Source: Vibrio sp. NTOU-M3 (GTDB lineage: Bacteria; Pseudomonadota; Gammaproteobacteria; Enterobacterales; Vibrionaceae). Taken from it: a stretch of DNA of 64,000 bases. The notes beneath the pieces were generated by a model. It searched no databases. It was not told where the DNA came from and worked only from the letters and a program-made list of their open reading frames with translations. Numbering within the stretch: position 1 is the first letter of the stretch; each line of letters opens with the position of its first letter. Location: NCBI RefSeq assembly GCF_040869035.1, contig NZ_CP162100.1:1426001-1490000 (forward strand), in the 5' to 3' direction. Shown one piece after another: positions 53,954 to 61,353 of the stretch. The position numbers were made by a program, and so were the translations under genes.

Positions 53954-54277
53954 ATGGCATTTACCAAAATATGTAACATCGAAGACATCATCCCGGGAAC
54001 TGGCGTATGTGCGTTAGTTGACGGTGAGCAAGTTGCCATCTTCCGCCCTACAAAAGCAGAAGAAGTATTGGCAATCAGCAACATGGACCCGTTCTACCAG
54101 TCCAATGTGCTTTCTCGTGGCTTAATTGTTGAGCACAGTGATGAACTATGGGTTGCTAGTCCACTAAAAAAACAACGCTTTAACCTCAAAACTGGGGTTT
54201 GCATGGAAGACGAAAGTTTTAGCGTGAAAGCGTTTAAAACCAAAGTGACCAAAGGTGTGGTTGAGATCTCTGGCTAA
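53954..54277 (+). CDS. nirD: Nitrite reductase (NADH) small subunit
   Basis: The 107-residue Rieske-fold protein lacks the Cys-His cluster ligands, as is normal for NirD, and partners with NirB. Recognisable segments are ICNIEDIIPGTGVCALVDGE and VASPLKKQRFNLKTGVCMED. A GGGAGACGC ribosome site precedes the ATG. It sits between nirB and nirC. Confidence 0.94.
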   Translation: MAFTKICNIEDIIPGTGVCALVDGEQVAIFRPTKAEEVLAISNMDPFYQSNVLSRGLIVEHSDELWVASPLKKQRFNLKTGVCMEDESFSVKAFKTKVTKGVVEISG

Positions 54278-54317
54278 CGGTGAACATCACTTTGATTGAG
54301 ATTTAATAGCTAAAAGG

Positions 54318-54355
54318 CTTCTTGCTCCGAACTGGATTTTTGTAGGGAGAAGAAG
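54318..54355 (+). other. Stem-loop between nirD and nirC
   Basis: CTTCTT-G-CTCC (54318-54328) pairs with GGAG-AAGAAG (54346-54355) with a single bulged G and a 17-base loop, in the 148-base gap before nirC. It may tune nirC expression or mRNA processing. Confidence 0.45.
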
Positions 54356-54425
54356 GGAAAGTGCAGGGAGCCTTTGTCTATTCAATTTCAATTTTTAACT
54401 TTCATTTTTGAATAAGGACGTAGAT

Positions 54426-55274
54426 ATGTCTTCTGCATTAAAACCTGCTGAATTCGTACAAACCATGATCGATGTTGGTGAGGCGAAAACAAAAACAAGT
54501 ACCCGTGATTTAATTTTGCGCGGCACAATGGCAGGTATCATCCTCTCATTAGCAGTGGTAGTTGCGATCACAACGATCGTGCAAACCGGTGTTGGTGTTG
54601 TGGGTGCGTTAGTCTTCCCAGTGGGATTTGTCATTCTTAGTATCATGGGTTACGACTTAGTGACTGGCGTATTTGGCCTAGCGCCACTGGCGAAATTTGA
54701 TAACCGTCCAGGCATCACTTGGGGACGTATCCTACGTTGCTGGGGTTTGGTTGGTTTAGGTAACTTGATTGGCTCGCTTATCGTTGCTTTCCTTGTTGCC
54801 GTATCTCTAACTGGTAATTTCTCACTAGAGCCAAACGCAGTAGTGAACAAATTTATTGCGGTTTCAACTGCACGTACTGTTGGTTTTGAAAACATGGGAA
54901 TGGACGGATGGATCACTTGTTTCGTGCGCGGTATTTTCTGTAACCTAATGGTGTGTTTAGGTGTGATTGGTAACATGACAGCACGCACAGTACCGGGCAA
55001 AGTTGCCATGATGTGGTTCCCAATCTTCATCTTCTTTGCTTTGGTGTTCGAGCACACCGTTGTAAACATGTTCCTATTCCCACTGGGCATGATTTTAGGT
55101 GCGGATTTTGGTATCGCTACATGGTTGAACTTCAACCTTATCCCTACCATTCTAGGTAACATTGTGGGTGGTCTATTGTTTACAGCAATCCCACTGTACC
55201 TAACGCATGCGAAAACAGCACCTTCTCTTAGCAATGAAGAAGAAGTGAACGCAGAACCTGCATTAGCAAAATAA
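54426..55274 (+). CDS. nirC: Formate/nitrite transporter family protein (NirC)
   Basis: The 282-residue inner-membrane channel of the FNT family should import nitrite for NirBD. About six helices are seen, with characteristic segments FPVGFVILSIMGYDLVTGVF, GWITCFVRGIFCNLMVCLGV and FALVFEHTVVNMFLFPLGM. Start at 54426 (MSSALKPAEF) follows AAGGACGTAG; the TTG at 54408 is not favoured. Nitrite rather than formate is inferred from the operon. Confidence 0.92.
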   Translation: MSSALKPAEFVQTMIDVGEAKTKTSTRDLILRGTMAGIILSLAVVVAITTIVQTGVGVVGALVFPVGFVILSIMGYDLVTGVFGLAPLAKFDNRPGITWGRILRCWGLVGLGNLIGSLIVAFLVAVSLTGNFSLEPNAVVNKFIAVSTARTVGFENMGMDGWITCFVRGIFCNLMVCLGVIGNMTARTVPGKVAMMWFPIFIFFALVFEHTVVNMFLFPLGMILGADFGIATWLNFNLIPTILGNIVGGLLFTAIPLYLTHAKTAPSLSNEEEVNAEPALAK

Positions 55275-55282
55275 TCTCATTG

Positions 55283-55310
55283 GCCCCTGCCATTCGGGTG
55301 GGGGCTCTTT
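55283..55310 (+). terminator. Terminator after nirC
   Basis: GCCCC (55283-55287), extended by wobble pairs and CC/GG, pairs with GGGGC (55301-55305) and is followed by TCTTT. Confidence 0.65.
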
Positions 55311-55423
55311 CAATCCGAAACCTAAATCAACAATGGGTATTATCTGGCTATAAACAGTAGTCACCCGTCCAAGCAAGACGTGAGTTCTACTCTTTATATT
55401 TAGATTTTTTGATGGGCTTTATT

Positions 55424-56185
55424 ATGACTACCAATCACCTCTCTTCAATCCACAAAGGTTTTGTATCGCTTGTCGGAGCAGGGCCGGGCGACCCAGACTT
55501 GCTTACGGTGAAAGGTCATCGCGTTATCCAGCAAGCGGATGTGGTGGTTTATGATCGCTTAGTATCAGCAGACATTTTGGCCTTAGCTAATGACAAAGCA
55601 GAACTGATTTATGTTGGAAAGAAGCTCGATTTTCACTGCGTGCCGCAAGAACAAATCAACCAGATTTTGGTTGATAAGGCACAAGAAGGAAAGCGTGTGG
55701 TTCGCCTGAAAGGAGGCGACTCATTTATTTTTGGTCGAGGCGGCGAAGAGCTCGAAGAATTGGCTAAGAATGATGTGGCTTACGAAGTCGTACCCGGCAT
55801 CACTGCCGCTGCGGGAGCAACTGCTTATGCGGGGATCCCATTGACGCACCGCGATCATGCGCAGAGTGTTCAGTTTATTACTGGTCATATACAAAAAGAT
55901 GGCACCGAGATTCATTGGCCCTCATTAGCGCAATCCAATAACACGCTGGTGTTTTATATGGGTTTGAAACAGAGCGGTCATATTGCACAAAAACTAATAG
56001 AAAATGGCCTATCCAGTGAGATGGACTGCGCGATCATCGAAAATGGCACCCGAACAGAGCAGCGTGTTTTACGTGGTCAATTAGCTGAATTACCCGATAT
56101 GGCAAAAAATGCGGTGAGCCCTGCGTTGATTGTGGTTGGTAGTGTGACAAAACTGCATGAACAACTGGCGTGGTTTACCAAATAG
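55424..56185 (+). CDS. cobA: Uroporphyrinogen-III C-methyltransferase (SUMT), nir-linked
   Basis: The 253-residue SUMT makes precorrin-2 for siroheme. Motifs: [38 protein letters not shown] and [20 protein letters not shown]. Position after nirBDC suggests it feeds the NirB siroheme. It is clearly different in sequence from the asr-linked copy at 29.8 kb (for example GAGPGD versus GAGTGD). Start chosen at 55424 (MTTNHLSS); ATGs at 55409 and 55412 are also in frame. A possible terminator before it means it may have its own promoter. Confidence 0.93.
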   Translation: MTTNHLSSIHKGFVSLVGAGPGDPDLLTVKGHRVIQQADVVVYDRLVSADILALANDKAELIYVGKKLDFHCVPQEQINQILVDKAQEGKRVVRLKGGDSFIFGRGGEELEELAKNDVAYEVVPGITAAAGATAYAGIPLTHRDHAQSVQFITGHIQKDGTEIHWPSLAQSNNTLVFYMGLKQSGHIAQKLIENGLSSEMDCAIIENGTRTEQRVLRGQLAELPDMAKNAVSPALIVVGSVTKLHEQLAWFTK

Positions 56186-56202
56186 AAGTCATAGAATAAA
56201 AA

Positions 56203-56232
56203 CAAAGGTCAGCTCTTGCGAACTGACCTTTG
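56203..56232. terminator. Bidirectional terminator between SUMT gene and GH92 operon
   Basis: A 10-bp perfect stem CAAAGGTCAG (56203-56212) / CTGACCTTTG (56223-56232) lies between convergent genes. Confidence 0.78.
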
Positions 56233-56254
56233 AAGAGGGAAGAGCAATAGAGGC

Positions 56255-58735
56255 TTATTGAGGTGCTTTCATCGCTTCAGCTTGATCGCCTGTCATCACG
56301 AAGTGCAACTCACCACCCGGTTTGAACTCTGAATGGTCGAAGAAGAAACCGTTATCCAAAGCCTTGCCATTGATGGTGACAGATTTGATGTACATGTTGT
56401 CATCGGTGTTGTTCTCTGTGGTGATGGTGAACGTGCCGCCTTTCACCGGAATCACCGCTTTGTCGAACAGTGGGCGGCCCACAGTGTAGATAGGCTCTGC
56501 CGCGTTGACTTGGTAGATGCCCAATGCTGACATTACATACCAAGCGGACATTGCGCCCACGTCTTCGTTACCAACTATGCCCTCTGGCGCAGCGAAATAC
56601 ATGTCATCAAGAATGTGGTCGACAACTTGTTGCGTCTTCCATGGTTCAGCAGTCCAGTTGAATAGGTAAGGGATGTGGTGTGAAGGCTCGTTACCAAACG
56701 CAACTTGACCAATCAAACCAGACATATCTGCTGTTTCTGTACCTTGGCTTTCTGCGGAGAAGGTCGCTTCTAGGTTTTTCTGGAACTCAGCATCGCCACC
56801 CATGATGGTTTTTAAGCCCGCGATGTCATGCGGCACAAACCAAGTCCACTGCCACGCGTTACCTTCGGTGTAGTTGCCTGTTTCATGCTCTGTACCGTAT
56901 GGGTCGAATGGCGTCATGAAGGTTTCATCAATCATCACCGGGCGCATAAAGCCCGTCACACCATGCTTTGCGTATTCCGTTGGGTTGTAATCGAAGTACT
57001 TTTTGTAGCCTTTTGAGCGTTCAAGGTATTGCTCTTCCGCTTGGGTATCACCGGCTGCTTTGGCAATTTGTGCGATAGCCCAATCGTAGAACGCGTTTTC
57101 CAGACCGTAAGAAACAGACTCAACCGTGTAGTCTTCAAATACTGGTTCACCATCGACACGTTGGATGGCTGGCGTGAAGCCGTTTTTCTCAATGTAATCA
57201 ATGTGCTTGGTTAAAGTGCGATCCAATACGCCTTGATCCCAATCGGCTTGCAGTGCAGGGTAGTTCTCGTAAGTCGAAGAGTCGATCGCGGCTTTCAGCG
57301 CCAGCTCTTTCTCTTGTTGAGTAAACTCTTCTGGGAACTTGGTCATCGCATCCGCAATCACCGTTACAGCTGGGTAGCCAACCATGGTGCCTGTCTCGTC
57401 ACCTAAGTGTTCCCACTTCGGCAGCAAACCGCTTTCAGTGTACTTCTGAACTAGGTTCTTCGCGTACTGAACCGCGCGGGTTGGTTCCGTGATGGTTTTT
57501 AGTGGGTGCAACGCACGTTGGGTATCCCATAGAGAGTAAACCGAGAAGTTTGGCTGCTCTTCTGTCGCCTGACCGTAAGCGATGGAATATTCCCCTTCAC
57601 CTTCACGAATTGAGCCTTTTCCCATGCCACGGAATCGACCATCCACGTCTTGATGTACCATAGGTGCAATCTTGGTGTGGTAAAGCGCGGTATAGAAGAT
57701 CTCTTTCTGATTTTCTGTGCCCCCTTCGATAGAGAAGTTGAGCGCTTTTGCCCATTTCTCGCGTGCGTTGTTGCGAGCAGTATCGAAAGAGACATTTGCT
57801 TCGGCATCGTAGTTGTTTTCTGCGCCTTGTGGGTCAACCGCAGACAACGCCACTTGCGCGTTCAACTCTTGTGAATCTTCATCTTCAAATTCGATGTAAG
57901 CAGTGACGTCTCCTTTGACACGTTTGATGGCATTGCCTTCATCATCGTAAATCAATTCAGAAACGTGCTCTGCCGTTAGGCCATCTACCGGCTTACCATT
58001 GGCAAGGATGTAGACGTCTTTGATCTTCTTATCGAAAGTCGCATAAAAGAAGATTTTTTGGTTCTTCGCCCAACCAGAGAAGTGCGCTGCGTCGCGCTCA
58101 CCTGTGATGGTATGACCGTCTTCGCTCACCGTCAGTTTGTTGCGCAGAGAGGTCGAACCCCAGTCACTGTTTAGGATGGAGTTGAGGTCTATCTTCAAAC
58201 GTTGTGGTTGACCTTGTGGGTAGGTGTAGCGGTGGAAGCCGACATGTTCAGATGCCGTAAGCTCAGCTTTGATACCATTCTCTGCAATCTTCACAGAGTA
58301 GTAGCCCGCTTCTGCCACTTCTGAGGTTTTGTCCATCTTGACCGAAATCGCTTCGCGATAGTCGTCGCTATCTTCGATGTATTTGGCTTTATCTTCGGTA
58401 AACGGCAGGAACAGAATGTCACCTAAGCCACCCATACCCGTGCCAGAAAGGTGAGTGTGGGAGAAGCCAAATAGGGTCTTTTTATCGAAGTGGTAACCTG
58501 ATGAAGAGTGCCAGCCGATCAGTTCGGTATCTGGAGAAAGTTGCACCATGCCTTCTGGCACAACCGGACCCGGGAAGGTGTGTCCGTTAAAGCCTGTTCC
58601 AATGAATGGGTCGACGTATTTTAGATTGGAAGTATCGACGCTTGGTGAGGTGTTATCGTCGTCATCGTTGCAGCCAGCCAAACCAATAACACTTGCAATC
58701 ATTGCGGTGGCGATAGCGGTTTTCGTAAAGTTCAT
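56255..58735 (-). CDS. GH92 family alpha-mannosidase lipoprotein (copy 1)
   Basis: The 826-residue lipoprotein (signal to LAGC, C22, then an acidic NDDDD linker) matches glycoside hydrolase family 92, calcium-dependent inverting exo-alpha-mannosidases. Motifs: YVDPFIGTGFNGHTFPGPV near residue 40, FSVYSLWDTQRALHPL, FGNEPSHHIPYLFNWT, and NEDVGAMSAWYVMSALGIY near the C-terminus. Asn at +2 suggests outer-membrane anchoring. It is probably the last gene of a three-gene GH92 operon. Linkage specificity cannot be read from sequence. Confidence 0.92.
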   Translation of the reverse strand: MNFTKTAIATAMIASVIGLAGCNDDDDNTSPSVDTSNLKYVDPFIGTGFNGHTFPGPVVPEGMVQLSPDTELIGWHSSSGYHFDKKTLFGFSHTHLSGTGMGGLGDILFLPFTEDKAKYIEDSDDYREAISVKMDKTSEVAEAGYYSVKIAENGIKAELTASEHVGFHRYTYPQGQPQRLKIDLNSILNSDWGSTSLRNKLTVSEDGHTITGERDAAHFSGWAKNQKIFFYATFDKKIKDVYILANGKPVDGLTAEHVSELIYDDEGNAIKRVKGDVTAYIEFEDEDSQELNAQVALSAVDPQGAENNYDAEANVSFDTARNNAREKWAKALNFSIEGGTENQKEIFYTALYHTKIAPMVHQDVDGRFRGMGKGSIREGEGEYSIAYGQATEEQPNFSVYSLWDTQRALHPLKTITEPTRAVQYAKNLVQKYTESGLLPKWEHLGDETGTMVGYPAVTVIADAMTKFPEEFTQQEKELALKAAIDSSTYENYPALQADWDQGVLDRTLTKHIDYIEKNGFTPAIQRVDGEPVFEDYTVESVSYGLENAFYDWAIAQIAKAAGDTQAEEQYLERSKGYKKYFDYNPTEYAKHGVTGFMRPVMIDETFMTPFDPYGTEHETGNYTEGNAWQWTWFVPHDIAGLKTIMGGDAEFQKNLEATFSAESQGTETADMSGLIGQVAFGNEPSHHIPYLFNWTAEPWKTQQVVDHILDDMYFAAPEGIVGNEDVGAMSAWYVMSALGIYQVNAAEPIYTVGRPLFDKAVIPVKGGTFTITTENNTDDNMYIKSVTINGKALDNGFFFDHSEFKPGGELHFVMTGDQAEAMKAPQ

Positions 58736-58750
58736 AATCTTGATTCCTTA

Positions 58751-58775
58751 GGCAGGAAGCGCGTCACTTCCTGCC
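58751..58775 (-). other. Intercistronic stem-loop between GH92 copies 2 and 1
   Basis: A 9-bp perfect stem GGCAGGAAG (58751-58759) / CTTCCTGCC (58767-58775) begins 16 bases upstream of the copy 1 start. No U tract follows on the minus strand, so it is not a classic terminator. Confidence 0.6.
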
Positions 58776-58824
58776 ACTGAGTTAATCTATCTGCTTATTC
58801 TCTAAACACGAATTACATAAAACG

Positions 58825-61281
58825 TTACTGAGCTTGAAGCGCTTCTTGCTTGTCACCCGTCATGACGAAGTGAAGCTCGCCGCCCGCTTTGATTTCGCTG
58901 TGCTTGAAGGTGAAGTTGGCATCCAGCGGTTTGCCGTTGATGGTTACGGACTTCACGTACTTGTTGTGTGGGCTGTTGTTGTCTGCGATGACTGTGAACT
59001 CGCCGCCTTCCACTGGAATGGTGATTTCATCAAACATAGGGCGACCGATGGTGTACACCGGATCCGCAGGCGTCACTTGGTAGAAGCCCATTGCTGACAT
59101 CAAGTACCAAGAGCTCATCTGACCCACGTCTTCGTTACCAATCAAACCGGTTGGCTCGCTGGTGTACATCTCTGACATGATGCGGTCTAGGTACTCTTGC
59201 GCTTTCCATGGCTCATCCGTTAGCGCGTATAGGTAAGGAATGTGGTGCGATGGTTCGTTCCCGTGCATGTACTGACCGATGTAACCCGTTAGGTCTGGCA
59301 GCTCTTCACCTGTGTTTGAAGAACGCGCATTAAATAGCTCGTCCAAGTCTTCACGGAAGGCTTTCTCTGGCGTGGTGTCTTTGCCTTGCGCCAAGTCTGC
59401 TTGGTAGATTTCTTGTTTCAGGCGATTGAAATCGTGCATTGGTTGGAACTTCCATTGCCACGCGTTCCCTTCGGTGTAGGCAAACTCGTCCACGTAGTAA
59501 GGGTCGAATGGTAGCAGTGGGCATTTCTCTTTCATCACACCTGAGCCTTCAGGCCATTCAACCATTTCACACTCATCCAAACGCTCTTCATCAATCGGTT
59601 GGTTGAACTCCAAAGGCGGTTTGTTTGGTGATGAGCTCAGCGGGTGGTTTTTCGGGCGTAAAAAGCCCGTCTCTGCATCCCAATGGTTAAGCCAGTTGTC
59701 GGCACGAGCCATAAACTCTTCTTGCAGTTTTACATCGCCAGCCATGCGTGCGATTTCGGCCATTGCCCAGTCACCATATGCAAACTCAAGCGTGTAAGAC
59801 GCACTGTTCCAGTAACCGTGATGAACAAAGCCGTTTTCTTCGTACACTTTCACTTGCACAACGTTTGCTGCGCCGATGTTGTTGTCTTCCGTCCAATCAG
59901 GGAATTCAGATGCCTCGTGGTAACGCACCGTAAACTCAGCCGCTTCTTTGGCCAGTTGTGGGTCGATGTCTAAGCCTTTCGCCATCGCGTCAGCAATGAT
60001 AGAAACCGCAGGGAAGCCGATCATAGTGCCCGTGTAATGGCTGTGCAGTTCCCATTTCGGCAAGATGCCACCGTCTTCGTATTTACGAATCAGGTCGTTG
60101 GCAAACTCTTCGGCACGTTCCGGATCGATGATGGTTTTCAGTGGATGCGCTGCACGGAAAGTATCCCACATGGAGTACACAGAGTAGTTTGGTGTGTCGC
60201 CCGCGTCTTTTTGAATACGAGTACGCATCGCTGGGTATTGACCGTCGACATCTTGGAAAATCATTGGTGCGATAGAAGCGTGGTAAAGCGCGGTGTAGAA
60301 GATCTCTTTCTGATCTTCCGTGCCGCCAGATACCATCATGCGGCTAAGCTCTTGGTGCCATGCGTCGTTGGCTTGAGCGCGCGCAGTATCAAATGACACG
60401 TCTTTCGCTTCTGCTTCTAGGTTTTTCTCTGCACCTTCTGTACCTGTTGGTGACAAGCCTACTTGGATTTCTAACGGTGTTGATGACGGTGCGAATTCTA
60501 GGTAAGCGATGGTTTTCACTGCGTCGATGTTGTCGTTGTTTACATCGATTTCCGTTTCTGCGCCGTCAACTAGAGCAATGGCTTTGACGATAGGTTGGTT
60601 GAAGGTGGCGTAGAAGTAGACGTGTTGGTTGTTCGCCCAACCGTTCGAGCTACGTAAACCGCGAATGGTGTAAGCGTCGATAAACTCCAAATCGCCCTTC
60701 ATGGTGCGGTTGTTGAAGTGACCTTTGTTGAGAGTGTGGTCTAAATCGAATTTGATGTGTGGCGTGGTGCCTTCTTTGAAGGTGTAGCGGTGGAAGCCAA
60801 CACGTTGCGTGGCAGTTAGCTCGGCTTTGATTTCGCCTTTGTTCAGTTCAACCGCGTAGTAGCCCGCTTCTGCCGTTTCGTTGTCTTTATCGAAGGTATT
60901 GAAAACGGCGTTTTCTTTCTTGGTGAAAGGCAGAACTAAGATATCACCAAGGTCGGTAATGCCTGTGCCTGAAAGGTGGGTGTGGGAGAAGCCATACACC
61001 GGGATTTCAGTCAGCTTGCCGTGGTCGAAGTAACCGGCAGCAGAGCCCCAGCCTTCCATTTCGGTATCAGGAGAAAGTTGTACCAAACCGTAAGGCACAA
61101 CCGCCCCTGGGAAGGTGTGACCATCTGCGCCCGTACCAATCAATGGGTTGACGTATTGGGTTAGCGTGGTGTCGAGGGAAGGAGTACCAGATTTGCTGTT
61201 GTCGTCATCACTGTTACAACCAGCAAGACCAAACATGGAAGCGAGTATAGCGGTAGAGATAAGGGTTCTTTTTAGTTTCAT
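58825..61281 (-). CDS. GH92 family alpha-mannosidase lipoprotein (copy 2)
   Basis: The 818-residue lipoprotein (LAGC, C22, then NSDDDNS) is a GH92 enzyme with YVNPLIGTGADGHTFPGAVV, YSVYSMWDTFRAAHPLKTII, GNEPSHHIPYLYALTDEPWK and NEDVGQMSSWYLMSAMGFY. It is clearly paralogous to its two neighbours; short stretches of nucleotide near-identity with copy 1 are visible (around 57,680 and 60,285). Specific insertions, such as the cysteine-containing CEMVEWPEGSGVMKEKCPLL, distinguish it. Confidence 0.92.
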   Translation of the reverse strand: MKLKRTLISTAILASMFGLAGCNSDDDNSKSGTPSLDTTLTQYVNPLIGTGADGHTFPGAVVPYGLVQLSPDTEMEGWGSAAGYFDHGKLTEIPVYGFSHTHLSGTGITDLGDILVLPFTKKENAVFNTFDKDNETAEAGYYAVELNKGEIKAELTATQRVGFHRYTFKEGTTPHIKFDLDHTLNKGHFNNRTMKGDLEFIDAYTIRGLRSSNGWANNQHVYFYATFNQPIVKAIALVDGAETEIDVNNDNIDAVKTIAYLEFAPSSTPLEIQVGLSPTGTEGAEKNLEAEAKDVSFDTARAQANDAWHQELSRMMVSGGTEDQKEIFYTALYHASIAPMIFQDVDGQYPAMRTRIQKDAGDTPNYSVYSMWDTFRAAHPLKTIIDPERAEEFANDLIRKYEDGGILPKWELHSHYTGTMIGFPAVSIIADAMAKGLDIDPQLAKEAAEFTVRYHEASEFPDWTEDNNIGAANVVQVKVYEENGFVHHGYWNSASYTLEFAYGDWAMAEIARMAGDVKLQEEFMARADNWLNHWDAETGFLRPKNHPLSSSPNKPPLEFNQPIDEERLDECEMVEWPEGSGVMKEKCPLLPFDPYYVDEFAYTEGNAWQWKFQPMHDFNRLKQEIYQADLAQGKDTTPEKAFREDLDELFNARSSNTGEELPDLTGYIGQYMHGNEPSHHIPYLYALTDEPWKAQEYLDRIMSEMYTSEPTGLIGNEDVGQMSSWYLMSAMGFYQVTPADPVYTIGRPMFDEITIPVEGGEFTVIADNNSPHNKYVKSVTINGKPLDANFTFKHSEIKAGGELHFVMTGDKQEALQAQ

Positions 61282-61311
61282 TTTTATGGTTCCACTGAAG
61301 TGAAGTTTTTT

Positions 61312-61330
61312 AGGGGGCTAGATGCCCCCT
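61312..61330 (-). other. Intercistronic stem-loop between GH92 copies 3 and 2
   Basis: AGGGGGC (61312-61318) pairs with GCCCCCT (61324-61330). On the minus strand the stem is followed by A residues, so it resembles an mRNA-stabilising or partial-attenuation hairpin more than a terminator. Confidence 0.55.
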
Positions 61331-61353
61331 TTCGTTATTTGGATAGGTATCGG

